Positions 1-8,909 of a DNA stretch of 64,000 nucleotides are shown here, piece by piece. The stretch is from G963923945 sp965199175 (GTDB lineage: Bacteria > Pseudomonadota > Alphaproteobacteria > G963923945): contig OZ240684.1 of NCBI GenBank assembly GCA_965199175.1, forward strand, positions 1,240,001-1,304,000. Direction: 5' to 3'. Positions within the stretch are counted from its first letter, which is position 1. The number at the start of each line of letters is the position of its first letter. Position numbers and translations under genes: made by a program. The notes under the pieces were generated by a model, which made no database searches, was not told where the DNA came from, and saw nothing but the letters and a program-made list of their open reading frames with translations.

Positions 1-1582
1 CCACAGTCACCGCACCGCCAAAACGCACCCCGCCGAACATGGCAAAACGAGACCGGCGCTCCAGCAGCAAACGAATGATCTTCAGGTAGTTTTTATCCCA
101 GCGCACCGTGATGCCATATTCAGCCACGCCGCCAAAGCCTGCCCCAATCCGTGATCCCAGATCCTCACGCAAAGAGGCCACATCACGAACAGGCACAAAG
201 GGACACCGGGAACCATCAGGCTGAACACCGCTTAGTGCAGAATCCAGGGGTTCAATTTTAAGGCCATCAATGGCAAAAACATTGTGACCATCATTGAGCA
301 AGTGATGGGCCAGGGTATAGCCTGCCGGTCCCAAACCAGCGACCAGAACATGGCGACCAGTCTCAGGCCGGGGCACATAACGACGTAAATTAAGCGGATT
401 CCAGCGGGTCAGCAGGCCATAAATCTCAAACCCCCAGGGCAACCCCAAAACATCTTTCAATGTACGGGTCTCAATCTGAGGAATATCAACCGGCTGCTGT
501 TTTTGATAAATACAGGACTTCATACAATCATTGCAGATCCGGTGCCCGGTGCCGGCCAGCATCGGATTATCCACCACCGCAACCGCCAGAGCACCAACCG
601 GATAGCCCCGTGACTTGAGAAGATTCATCTCCGAAATCTTCTCCTCTAACGGACAGCCGGCCAGCTTTTCACCAAAAGCGTTATCACGGAATTGATTGTC
701 CCGGTCTTTTAAGCCATGAGAACAGGAATCTTTCCCCTGATTGTGACAAAAAATACAGTAATGAGCATGGTCAAGAGCCTGATCCAGTGCTGCCCCAGGG
801 TCAGTCAGAGAAAAACCATCGCGCTGCCGCAACCGCTCTTTTGGCGACCGGTAACTGCGGGCTGCATTGAATACTTCTTCTTGTTTGGGGACCAGATCAA
901 AGGCATCGATTTTTTCGGGCAGCCTGAATAAAACCCCCTCACCATGCCGGGCCTGGCCCGCTGAGCTATAGAGTGCCCAGGCAGCATACTGCTCAGCTGT
1001 TTCAATCAAAGCAGCATGGGTATCAGGATCACGCAGCCAATGATTAACCCCCTCGGCGAAGGCCAGCTCGCCAAATGAGGGACCCAGAACAGCCTCAAGA
1101 CTCGTGCGCAAGGAGGAACCATCACCAGAAGCAACCGCATCAGCGTTATATTTTTTGGCCACCTGTCGCTGAACAAATAAACGCTTACAGCTGTACAGCG
1201 GGGCCAGTTTATGGTGACTTCGGGCCAGAGCCTGAACCGCATCCTCAATGCCGAATAAATGGGCGATAAAATCTTCTAAATGAGGAGCAAGATCAATCAG
1301 AAGGACTGATTCTGATTTGGTTTCGAGAACTCCGGGATCACGCCGGGCCGTTTCCAGATGTTGGCACAGATCAGGCTCAGCTGTGCTGAGAAATTCCAGA
1401 AACAATTCATCAATACGCTCCAGGCCCTTTCGGTCATAAAGAGACTCAAAATCCAGGTCATACCCAAGACATAAGGGAGAGTCGTCAGTGACATGGTCGC
1501 TATTCTTACCGTTGGTATCCTCACCATTGGCATCCTCAGTCTTTCCGTTGGCATCCCCGGTACCGTTATGATGCTCAGTCAT
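1..1582 (-). CDS. Large FAD-dependent oxidoreductase with Fe-S cysteine clusters (3' end beyond window)
   Basis: About 527 codons are visible, open from an ATG at 1582 to the left edge, so the C-terminus is missing. Residues 10-30 are a low-complexity Asn/Gly/Asp/Glu stretch made of imperfect short repeats. A long domain I do not recognise follows. Two cysteine groups (C276, C279, C287; C350, C353, C357) precede a dinucleotide-binding motif GLGPAG at 416-421. This order resembles the glutamate synthase small subunit and related flavoproteins, in which an N-terminal Fe-S domain passes electrons to an FAD/NAD(P)H domain. The ATG overlaps the cysNC stop codon (TGATG), so the gene is probably translationally coupled to sulfate activation. 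Substrate and physiological role are unknown; a redox role linked to sulfur assimilation is inference from position only. Confidence 0.8.
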   Translation of the reverse strand, partial: MTEHHNGTGDANGKTEDANGEDTNGKNSDHVTDDSPLCLGYDLDFESLYDRKGLERIDELFLEFLSTAEPDLCQHLETARRDPGVLETKSESVLLIDLAPHLEDFIAHLFGIEDAVQALARSHHKLAPLYSCKRLFVQRQVAKKYNADAVASGDGSSLRTSLEAVLGPSFGELAFAEGVNHWLRDPDTHAALIETAEQYAAWALYSSAGQARHGEGVLFRLPEKIDAFDLVPKQEEVFNAARSYRSPKERLRQRDGFSLTDPGAALDQALDHAHYCIFCHNQGKDSCSHGLKDRDNQFRDNAFGEKLAGCPLEEKISEMNLLKSRGYPVGALAVAVVDNPMLAGTGHRICNDCMKSCIYQKQQPVDIPQIETRTLKDVLGLPWGFEIYGLLTRWNPLNLRRYVPRPETGRHVLVAGLGPAGYTLAHHLLNDGHNVFAIDGLKIEPLDSALSGVQPDGSRCPFVPVRDVASLREDLGSRIGAGFGGVAEYGITVRWDKNYLKIIRLLLERRSRFAMFGGVRFGGAVTV

Positions 1583-3573
1583 CAGCCAGCCATCGCTTTT
1601 TTCTTTGCTCCGGAATCCGATAACGCAACCGGCGTTCTGGCGGCTTTGATCTTAAAATGGCTTTCGACATAATCAACCAGCCGGGTAAGGCTATCGGTCA
1701 CTGTTTCATGTTCCGTATCAATGATCAGTTCCGGGTTTTCCGGCTCTTCATAGGGAGAAGAAATACCGGTAAATTCACTGATTTCACCGCAACGCGCTTT
1801 TGCATAAAGACCCTTCACATCGCGTTTTTCACACACATCAAGACCGGCCTTCACATAAACCTCATGGAACAATTCCGGGCGTACCGACCGGGCGCGATGC
1901 CGGTCTTCGCGGTAAGGAGAAATAAACGCAGCAATCACCAGAATACCGGCATCGGTGAATAATCCAGCCAATTCACCGGCCCGACGGATGTTTTCTACGC
2001 GATCATCAGGCGAAAAACCTAAATCAGCGTTCAAACCATGACGCAAATTATCCCCGTCCAGAGTATAGACATGATAACCCTTGAGGAAAAGGTGCTGCTC
2101 CAGCTCCAGAGATAAAGTGCTTTTACCCGATCCAGATAAGCCAGTCATCCAGAGAATGCCGGCCCGATGGCCGTTACTCACCGCCCGACTCTCGGCACTG
2201 ACCTGATGATTCACAGCGGTCACATTGGTCGCCCGGGCCTGATGCGAGCGCCGTTGGTCAGGATACCCCTCCATACTGAGGACACCCCCACCACAAATCT
2301 GATACTCCTCAATCAGAACAAATCGCCCCATACGACGATTGGATGCGAATTCATCGACCGCCAAAGCAGAACGGGAACGCAAAACGACCTCGCCGACAGC
2401 ACCACGATCAATCTGCTGAGCCTGACACACCGAAAGATCACCCGTATCAACGATATTTTCCACCGACTGCACATCAACCAAAGTGCTCATGGTGCCAATT
2501 TTCATCACATAACGGCGGCCCACTGCCAAAGGCTGGTGCCCCAGCCAGAAAACAGAGGCCCGAAACACATTGGTTTCAATCGGCGGGGTGTCGATATGGC
2601 TGGCAACATGGCCTCTTTCAACAAAGATATGCTCATCCAAAGTCACCCCAATCGATTGACCGGCCCGGGCCGAAACAACCCGATTGCGGGATCGCCACAT
2701 TTCAATCGAGGAGACTTTGGCCTGTTTATCGCCGGGAGAAAAAAGGAGACGGTCCCCCACCTGCAACCGGCCACTTTCAATCCGCCCGGCAATGATTCGC
2801 CGATCATCGAATTTATAAACATCCTGAACCGGAAAACGCAGCGGCAATGCAGCAGGTGGAGCCTCAGAATCAAAGTGATCCAAAGCCTCCACAATCGTTG
2901 GCCCCTCATACCAGTCAGCCGCAGAGGAACGCTGAGCAATCATATCCCCGGCCCGGGCCGAAACCGGGATTACCCATTGTGGCTTAATGCCAATATCGCC
3001 GAGATAGGCCCGTATCTCCTGTTCAACCTGGCCAAAACGCCCCTGATCATAGGCAACCAAATCCATCTTATTCACCACCACCGCAACCTGTCTGATCCCC
3101 AGTAAATGAAGCAGATAGCCATGACGTCGCGATTGCTCCTGCACCCCTTCCTTGGCATCAATGATCAGCAACGCGGCCTCAGCACTCGCTGCCCCGGTGA
3201 TCATGTTCTTGAGAAATTCCCGATGCCCCGGGGCATCAATGATCACATAATCGCGCCGAGCGGTTTTAAACCAGACCTGCGTTGTATCAATGGTGATCCC
3301 CTGATCACGCTCGGCCTGGAGAGCATCGGTTAAAAAAGCCCATTCAAAAGCCATTCCCCGCCGTTGGCACATGGCCTGAATTTCTTCATAACGACCATCA
3401 GGCAAAGAGCCGGTCTCATGGAATAACCGCCCGACAAGAGTCGATTTACCATGATCAACATGACCCACAATCACAATACGCATGGTCTCGCGCCCGGTGC
3501 CATCCGGAGCAATGCCCGAAGAGCCCGGTTTGATCTGGTCAGTCATCGGTTTTGTATTCAGTTTTGTGTTCAT
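1582..3573 (-). CDS. cysNC: Bifunctional sulfate adenylyltransferase subunit 1 / adenylylsulfate kinase (CysN-CysC fusion)
   Basis: A 663-residue fusion. The CysN GTPase half has the P-loop GHVDHGKST (37-45), DAPGH (113-117) and NKMD (168-171). With CysD it uses GTP hydrolysis to drive APS formation from sulfate and ATP. The C-terminal CysC half carries GLSGSGKST (478-486) and phosphorylates APS to PAPS. NodQ-like fusions of this kind are known in alphaproteobacteria. The N-terminus contains a 12-bp in-frame duplication encoding NTK twice. The gene lies 249 bp downstream of cysD in the cysH-cysD-cysNC order and overlaps the following oxidoreductase by one base at its stop. The start is the first available ATG; a start at residue 31, close to the GTPase fold, is also possible. 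Confidence 0.95.
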   Translation of the reverse strand: MNTKLNTKPMTDQIKPGSSGIAPDGTGRETMRIVIVGHVDHGKSTLVGRLFHETGSLPDGRYEEIQAMCQRRGMAFEWAFLTDALQAERDQGITIDTTQVWFKTARRDYVIIDAPGHREFLKNMITGAASAEAALLIIDAKEGVQEQSRRHGYLLHLLGIRQVAVVVNKMDLVAYDQGRFGQVEQEIRAYLGDIGIKPQWVIPVSARAGDMIAQRSSAADWYEGPTIVEALDHFDSEAPPAALPLRFPVQDVYKFDDRRIIAGRIESGRLQVGDRLLFSPGDKQAKVSSIEMWRSRNRVVSARAGQSIGVTLDEHIFVERGHVASHIDTPPIETNVFRASVFWLGHQPLAVGRRYVMKIGTMSTLVDVQSVENIVDTGDLSVCQAQQIDRGAVGEVVLRSRSALAVDEFASNRRMGRFVLIEEYQICGGGVLSMEGYPDQRRSHQARATNVTAVNHQVSAESRAVSNGHRAGILWMTGLSGSGKSTLSLELEQHLFLKGYHVYTLDGDNLRHGLNADLGFSPDDRVENIRRAGELAGLFTDAGILVIAAFISPYREDRHRARSVRPELFHEVYVKAGLDVCEKRDVKGLYAKARCGEISEFTGISSPYEEPENPELIIDTEHETVTDSLTRLVDYVESHFKIKAARTPVALSDSGAKKKAMAG

Positions 3574-3822
3574 ACGTATTCACTACGTCATCAGGTTGAT
3601 ATGCAAAAGGATGCCATTCAAAGGATCAATGAAAAAAGATCCATGTCGGGAAAAACATGGGATTGAAAACAGCAATCCCAAAAGCCCTGCTCAGTTAATC
3701 ATTACGGTCAATTATTACCCAGGATCCGGTCATCACAAGTGATCGGGTCACCACAAACCATCCGGTCTGACAGGATCAATCCGCACACCGCCAGGCTCAT
3801 CAACGGTCCTGATTGGCCGGAA

Positions 3823-4623
3823 TTACATGTAACCATCGGCGCGCAACCGCTCAAAAGCATCCTCACTTTCGTGATCCATCGCCCGTCCGGCGCGTTCGGG
3901 CGCGGTGGTTGCCTCCAGCTCAGCAATAATCTCCGGTAATGTGGATGCAACACTCTCAATCGGGCTGGTAATATCCTGATCCCCCAGCGAGCGATAACGT
4001 TTCCCCGCTTTGGCAAAATAGAGATCCACCACCGGAATATCTTCGCGTTCAATGTAACGCCATACATCAATCTCAGTCCAGCTCAGCAAAGGATGAATGC
4101 GGACATGGGTGGAAAGCGGAAAATCAGTATTGAATTGATCCCAAAATTCCGGGGGCTGGTCACGCATATCCCAGGCCCCGGTCGCACCACGGGGTGAAAA
4201 AAAACGCTCCTTGGCCCGGGTTCCCTGCTCATCACGGCGGATCCCGGCGATAACACCACGAAACCCATGTTCTTCAATCAACCGCTTGAGGCCAGCGGTT
4301 TTGCGGGCCGCCGAGCGGGCCGCCGGCGGCAGAGAAGAATCAATCTCTTCGACCGGAGGACACCCACCAATGATCAGATCAACCCCCCATTCAGCAGCAT
4401 AACGCTCACGAAAAGCATACATTTCAGGAAATTTTTTGCCCGTATCCACATGGATAAGAGGAAACGGAATACGACCAAAAAACGCTTTCATCGCCAACCA
4501 GGCCATGACATTGGAATCTTTACCCAAGGACCACAGCATGCCCAGCGTATCAAGGCAGTGAAAAGCCTCACGGAAAATATAAATGCTCTCGGCCTCAAGA
4601 CGGTCAAGATGAGTCATGATCAT
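3823..4623 (-). CDS. cysD: Sulfate adenylyltransferase subunit 2
   Basis: A protein of about 266 residues of the PP-loop ATP pyrophosphatase superfamily. It shows the SLGKDS loop near the N-terminus and family blocks such as HVDTGKKFPEMY and AGIRRDEQGTRAKERFF. With the GTPase CysN it adenylates sulfate to APS in the cytoplasm. I chose the ATG at 4623 because it overlaps the cysH stop as ATGA and is followed by the conserved beginning (MTHLDRLEAESIYIFRE). A reading frame extending further upstream to 4677 would run deep into cysH and lacks family similarity. It is slightly shorter than the roughly 300 residues of many CysD proteins. Confidence 0.95.
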   Translation of the reverse strand: MIMTHLDRLEAESIYIFREAFHCLDTLGMLWSLGKDSNVMAWLAMKAFFGRIPFPLIHVDTGKKFPEMYAFRERYAAEWGVDLIIGGCPPVEEIDSSLPPAARSAARKTAGLKRLIEEHGFRGVIAGIRRDEQGTRAKERFFSPRGATGAWDMRDQPPEFWDQFNTDFPLSTHVRIHPLLSWTEIDVWRYIEREDIPVVDLYFAKAGKRYRSLGDQDITSPIESVASTLPEIIAELEATTAPERAGRAMDHESEDAFERLRADGYM

Positions 4624-5402
4624 TGTGCCCATCGAGCACGGTGAATCCCGCACTCGGTTTTGTTGCTGTCGATCCATCGACCGGACCGCACATTCTCCCC
4701 TTCCTCAGCCCGATGCGTGCAATGATGACACCCGATTGATGAATATCCCTGAGCCACCAAAGGATGAACAGGTAACTTATTTTCTGTGAAATATTGAGCA
4801 ACCCGCTCCTGACTCCAGCCCGCCAGGGGATTGATTTTGACCCGACCATCAACACTCTCTATAGTTTCGAGATTCTGGCGTAGTGCGCCATGGAATCTCT
4901 TGCGCCCGGTGATCCAGGCATCATACTTCTCCAAAGCCGGTGCAAGCGGCGCAATCTTACGCAAGCTGCAACACGCATCAGGATCACGGCTCCATAAATC
5001 ACCCTGGGGATCCGATTGTCTCAAATCCGCACTATCGGGCTGTAGCCTTTGGATATTGCCCAGACCAAAATGACCGGTCAATGTCGCAAAATAATTATAT
5101 GTCTCCTCAAACAGCTTCCCGGTATCAATGAAAATAACCGGGGTTTTTGGATCGATACGCGCCACCATATCCAGCAGAATCGCCGCTTCTGCCCCAAAGG
5201 AAGATGTCAGGGCAATCCGCCCGCAAAATTCTTCCTCAATCATCGGAGTCAACAATGCAAGACCATCCACCACCCCATAGGTCAGCCGTAAATCAGCCGC
5301 CCGCTGCTCAGCCGATGCCGCTGACCTGGTCAACGAAACCACCCGCGAACCGGAAATATGGTGCTGTCTTTGATGGGGCATATTCATTCTTTGATTAGCC
5401 AT
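4620..5402 (-). CDS. cysH: Assimilatory adenylyl-sulfate reductase (CysH family, 4Fe-4S type)
   Basis: A 260-residue thioredoxin-dependent reductase producing sulfite. It has the cysteine pair C144-C145 and the pair C225-x-x-C228 that mark the iron-sulfur, APS-using branch of CysH, plus the catalytic tail motif ECGIH (250-254). PAPS-specific enzymes such as that of E. coli lack the four cluster cysteines. It is first in the cysH-cysD-cysNC set and its stop overlaps the cysD start. The start-codon region is tandemly duplicated: a 19-bp near-repeat carrying ATG-GC(C/T)-AAT-CAA occurs at 5387-5405 and 5409-5427. Only the inner copy is in frame with the gene; the outer copy reaches a stop after nine codons. 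Confidence 0.93.
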   Translation of the reverse strand: MANQRMNMPHQRQHHISGSRVVSLTRSAASAEQRAADLRLTYGVVDGLALLTPMIEEEFCGRIALTSSFGAEAAILLDMVARIDPKTPVIFIDTGKLFEETYNYFATLTGHFGLGNIQRLQPDSADLRQSDPQGDLWSRDPDACCSLRKIAPLAPALEKYDAWITGRKRFHGALRQNLETIESVDGRVKINPLAGWSQERVAQYFTENKLPVHPLVAQGYSSIGCHHCTHRAEEGENVRSGRWIDSNKTECGIHRARWAQ

Positions 5403-5427
5403 ACCTGGTTCTTTGATTGGCCATGCC
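5387..5427 (-). repeat. Tandem duplication of the cysH start region
   Basis: Two 19-bp near-identical copies (5387-5405 and 5409-5427, period 22, two mismatches) each contain an ATG followed by the same three or four codons. The outer ATG opens a nine-codon frame that ends inside the inner copy. It could act as a mini-leader or decoy start, or be a neutral slippage product. Confidence 0.7.
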
Positions 5428-5742
5428 TAATTGATTCTGTATAACTTTGTGATTTTGTATAACTTTTCGGTATAATTTTGCAATCTCATCTCACATGATC
5501 ATCTTTCACCAAAAACGATAGCCGCTTGTCAATCATTCTTACATATTCATCATTCTTGCAAAAATATACCGGATCAATGATCGATAACAAGCGGGGGTGA
5601 CGTAAGAAACTGGAGAAGAAATTGAAGAGCAATTCTCTGGAAACTAAGAATCGTTTTGCCTATTGTCAACAAATTAAGTGTTATTTTTTTATATACTACT
5701 AAAATTAAGTGTTATTTTTGCTGATGCCCCCTGCAACCCTCT
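5403..5742. other. A/T-rich divergent intergenic region between cysH and ctaA
   Basis: There is no gene here. The cysH-proximal side has three spaced copies of a GTATAA(C/T)TTT element (about 5438-5475). Read on the minus strand these give TTATAC hexamers that could include -10 elements for cysH. The ctaA-proximal side has an 18-bp direct repeat spaced 31 bp apart (listed separately). Both sulfur and haem A genes are presumably driven from here, but no promoter can be assigned with certainty. Confidence 0.5.
5671..5719. repeat. 18-bp direct repeat upstream of ctaA, 31-bp period
   Basis: AAATTAAGTGTTATTTTT occurs at 5671-5688 and again, identical, at 5702-5719. The 31-bp period is close to three helical turns, so both copies present the same DNA face. 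This fits a pair of binding sites for a regulator of ctaA, but a chance duplication is equally possible in a window rich in such repeats. Confidence 0.6.
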
Positions 5743-5751
5743 GTGATCACG

Positions 5752-6876
5752 ATGGGTCACACCGATCACCGTTTTATGACTCTGTGCGCATATTCTCTCA
5801 CAGCAGACAATCCGATTGACCATCATAGCCAAAAGCTGGTTTCTTTTTGGCTCTATTCCTGCTGTGCTATGGTTTTCGTGATGGTGCTGATTGGTGGCCT
5901 CACCCGGCTGACCGATTCCGGTCTGTCAATGGTCGAATGGCGTCCCCTATTGGGCATTTTGCCACCACTTTCTGATCATGAATGGGGGCGGTTATTCACT
6001 CTTTACCAGGAAACTCCTGAATACCGGGCCATCAATGCCGGAATGACTGTGCTGGAATTCAAGGCTATTTTCTGGCTGGAATATATTCACCGTCTCTGGG
6101 GGCGGTTTATTGGTCTGGCCTTTATCATCCCGATGGTGATTTTCTGGACCAAAGGAATGATCAGCCGACACCAAAAATGGCATATGTCGGTTGTTCTGGT
6201 TCTGGGGAGTGCCCAGGCGATGCTTGGCTGGTATATGGTACAAAGCGGTTTGATTGACCGCCCGGATGTCAGCCATTACCGCCTGAGTGCTCATCTGGGG
6301 TTGGCTCTGGTCATTTATTCATATCTCTTTTTGCTGGCCCATGCGGGTTCTGTCCGTATGCGTTCTGAACCCAATCATCCGGGCCGTGGTGATCCCGGTA
6401 AGGGACTTCGGATCTGGATCATCGCCATTTTGATCCTGATCGGGATGACAATCATCTATGGTGGTCTGGTCGCCGGGCTGGATGCGGGGCTGGCTTATAA
6501 TCAGTTCCCCCTGATGGGAGACAGTCTGTTGCCTCCTGATGCTCTGGGAATGCGTCCGTGGTTTCTCAATTTATGGGAAAATGTCGGCATGGTTCAATTC
6601 ATCCATCGCTGGCTGGCCATCACCACCGTTATTGCCTGCCTGGTTTTCCGGGCCATGCAGCATCACCGGTTTTGCTCCGATCGTCTGAAAACGGCAACCA
6701 CAGCCCTGGCCGTTGTAGCACTCAGCCAGGCCGGGCTTGGGATCACCACCCTCCTGTTCTATGTCCCGTTGCCTCTTGCTGTGATTCATCAAGCCGGCGG
6801 GGTCATCCTGCTGACAGTGGCTCTATGGACCGCCAGCGAGATTTTCGCCACCCCTCTTGAAGCAAAAGCCAGATAA
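5752..6876 (+). CDS. ctaA: Haem A synthase (COX15/CtaA family)
   Basis: An integral membrane protein of about 374 residues with eight predicted helices. It oxidises the C8 methyl of haem O to the formyl group of haem A for aa3-type cytochrome oxidase. Family signatures visible are RLTDSGLSMVEW near the N-terminus, EYIHRLWGR, HLGLAL, FIHRWLA and IHQAGG, which supply the conserved histidines. The sequence resembles the alphaproteobacterial/mitochondrial COX15-like branch. I place the start at the ATG at 5752; a GTG three codons earlier is also possible and neither has a clear ribosome-binding site. The gene stands alone, with no cytochrome oxidase genes nearby. Confidence 0.95.
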   Translation: MGHTDHRFMTLCAYSLTADNPIDHHSQKLVSFWLYSCCAMVFVMVLIGGLTRLTDSGLSMVEWRPLLGILPPLSDHEWGRLFTLYQETPEYRAINAGMTVLEFKAIFWLEYIHRLWGRFIGLAFIIPMVIFWTKGMISRHQKWHMSVVLVLGSAQAMLGWYMVQSGLIDRPDVSHYRLSAHLGLALVIYSYLFLLAHAGSVRMRSEPNHPGRGDPGKGLRIWIIAILILIGMTIIYGGLVAGLDAGLAYNQFPLMGDSLLPPDALGMRPWFLNLWENVGMVQFIHRWLAITTVIACLVFRAMQHHRFCSDRLKTATTALAVVALSQAGLGITTLLFYVPLPLAVIHQAGGVILLTVALWTASEIFATPLEAKAR

Positions 6877-7526
6877 GCAAAGAGAAAACAACACGTCATC
6901 TGAAAACAGGAAACATCATCCGTATCATACTCTTGGTTGACTCTTGGTTGAGAGGAGAATCTGGTTGAGTGGAAAATCACAACCCAATGGCACAGATAAA
7001 CGGATTGCCCAAACCCGGTCTTGTTGCTTTTTGGCTCAACCGGGTTTGAGCCAAACCAACACCGAAATAACGTGAAATTGCGCCAATATTGCGCCAATAA
7101 CGTGAAATTGCGCCGCCAGAACCAACAACTGAGTCCCCGGGGTTGCTGATGTAACCGCTGGTATCGTCATTATGTGAAAGAATCAGACCCCAAAGAATCA
7201 GACACCGGTATCAAACCAACACGTGCCGTTCTAACAAAAACAATCAGACCGCAAACAGATATATTCTCTGTTTCTTGTCTGTTTTTTTCTCTGCTTTTTT
7301 TTTCAGTCACTCTGGACGTGAGCAACAGAGCACTACCCGGTCCCGGCAGCATCATATTGAACAATCATTCAGCAATCATGATGCTTTTTGATTCAGCTTG
7401 ATGGAACCCTGATTAAAATCAGATCATCCTGCATTCTGAACCAACGCCATACTTTTATGGATAAGAATGTATCGATAAGGATGATCCTCTGGCAGGGGCT
7501 TTCACCTTGCCGGTAAGGGCATTTTT
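6877..7526. other. 650-bp non-coding region between ctaA and hpnB
   Basis: I see no convincing gene. It holds a tandem pair of an 11-bp motif near 6940-6957, an inverted repeat GGCTCAA/TTGAGCC at 7033-7052, the direct repeat at 7067-7114 and a T-rich stretch near 7255-7310. The inverted repeat has no T-run on its exit side in either direction, so I do not call it an intrinsic terminator. The hpnB promoter presumably lies in the last 150 bp. Confidence 0.4.
7067..7114. repeat. 18-bp direct repeat, 30-bp period
   Basis: ATAACGTGAAATTGCGCC is present at 7067-7084 and 7097-7114, with a further partial GCGCCAAT repeat between them. It lies between ctaA and hpnB and does not overlap a gene. Confidence 0.6.
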
Positions 7527-8822
7527 ATGGTTTTTTTGCCAGATTGTTTCTCTCACAGCGTCTCTCACCACATGCCGGATATCGAATCAACTGTTCTGTC
7601 TATGCTTCCCTGGGCTCTGATACTCTCCTGGTCCAGCCTGATCGCCTGGCTGTATCTTGCTGTCCTGCATGGCGGGGCCAGGCATCCTTACTGGGTTCGT
7701 CATCATCGTCTGGAAGCCACAGTTTCCCAATCCGGTCACACCGATCAAGCCGATCCGGCGGTTGCGCAATACCCGCCGATTGTTGCTATCGTTCCGGCCC
7801 GTGATGAAGCTGACGTTATTGGTCCGGCGATCACCAGCCTGCTCTGCCAGGATTATCTGGGCCGGTTTGATATCATCCTGATTGATGACGGCAGCACAGA
7901 TGCCACCTCTATGGTTGCCCGCAACGCAGCCAGTGCTCTTGGACGAGCCAACCGGCTTCATGTCCTGTCAGCACCCCCCACGCCAGCCGGCTGGACCGGT
8001 AAGCTCTGGGCGATGGAGCAGGGGGTCTCAGAAATCAAGCATCATCCTCATTTCAGGCAACCCCCCTTGCTGCTGTTTACGGATGCTGATATTCACCACC
8101 AACCGGGCTTGCTCACCGCTCTTTATACCAAGGCTCAAAAAAATCATCTTGATGCCGTTTCCCTTATGGTCCGCTTACATCAACAGGGCTTTTGGGAACA
8201 GATGCTGGTCCCGGCTTTCGTGTATTTTTTTGGCTTGCTGTACCCGTTTTCATCGGTCAACAACCCCCAAAAAACAACTGCCGGAGCAGCCGGTGGCTGT
8301 CTTCTGGTTCGTCGGACGGCCTTAGAAGCAGCAGGCGGTCTGGCCGCCATCCGGTCATCCATCATTGATGATTGTGCTTTGGCTGCCCGTCTCAAAGCCA
8401 ATGGCACTGTGTGGCTTGGTCTCACCCAATCTGCAAAAAGTATACGCCCCTATAACGGGTTGGGCGGTCTATGGTCTATGGTCACCCGCAGTGCTTACGC
8501 TCAGCTGGCTTGTTCACCCTGGCTGCTGACAGCTTGTCTGGCCGGATTGGTTCTGGTTTTTCTGGTACCACCGGTGGCGTTGATCGAGGGAATCCGCACC
8601 GGGGAAAAAGCCCTGTCGCTGGCCGGGGGCCTGGCCTGGGGTCTGATGTGCTTAACATATATACCGATTTTATGCGAATATCGGTTTGGATTGCTTAAAA
8701 TGATCAGTTTACCGATTGCTGCCTGTCTTTATATCCTGATGACTATTGATTCGGCCAGACGCCATTGGCAAGGCCGGGGAGGCCTTTGGAAAGGCCGACT
8801 GTATCGGTATTCCAAAAACTGA
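7527..8822 (+). CDS. hpnB: Hopene-associated glycosyltransferase HpnB
   Basis: A 431-residue family 2 glycosyltransferase. An N-terminal membrane helix (about 24-48) is followed by the GT-A nucleotide-sugar fold with VAIVPARDEADVIG, the IDDGSTD loop and the FTDADI metal-binding motif. Three or four membrane helices lie at the C-terminus. HpnB members sit in hopanoid loci; the sugar donor and acceptor are not established from sequence. An AAGGG about 7 bases before the ATG at 7527 supports this start, although an ATG at 7572 would also give a complete domain. It is the first gene of the plus-strand hopanoid run hpnB-hpnC-dxs-hpnD-hpnE-shc-hpnG. Confidence 0.9.
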   Translation: MVFLPDCFSHSVSHHMPDIESTVLSMLPWALILSWSSLIAWLYLAVLHGGARHPYWVRHHRLEATVSQSGHTDQADPAVAQYPPIVAIVPARDEADVIGPAITSLLCQDYLGRFDIILIDDGSTDATSMVARNAASALGRANRLHVLSAPPTPAGWTGKLWAMEQGVSEIKHHPHFRQPPLLLFTDADIHHQPGLLTALYTKAQKNHLDAVSLMVRLHQQGFWEQMLVPAFVYFFGLLYPFSSVNNPQKTTAGAAGGCLLVRRTALEAAGGLAAIRSSIIDDCALAARLKANGTVWLGLTQSAKSIRPYNGLGGLWSMVTRSAYAQLACSPWLLTACLAGLVLVFLVPPVALIEGIRTGEKALSLAGGLAWGLMCLTYIPILCEYRFGLLKMISLPIAACLYILMTIDSARRHWQGRGGLWKGRLYRYSKN

Positions 8823-8909
8823 TACATTCAGGCTATGAGTCGGGGGCTATGAGTCGGGCAGAGGGAACAATTCCCAACACCACACCGCAACCGGGGAAAA
8901 AGAACGCGC

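Noticed and set aside
2167..3105. A 312-codon open frame on plus, opposite cysNC
   Set aside because: It is antisense to the well-conserved CysN domain and rich in His/Pro/Asn as expected of a shadow frame; no family motif.
7033..7052. Inverted repeat GGCTCAA/TTGAGCC as a ctaA terminator
   Set aside because: No T-run follows on plus, and it lies more than 150 bp after the stop.
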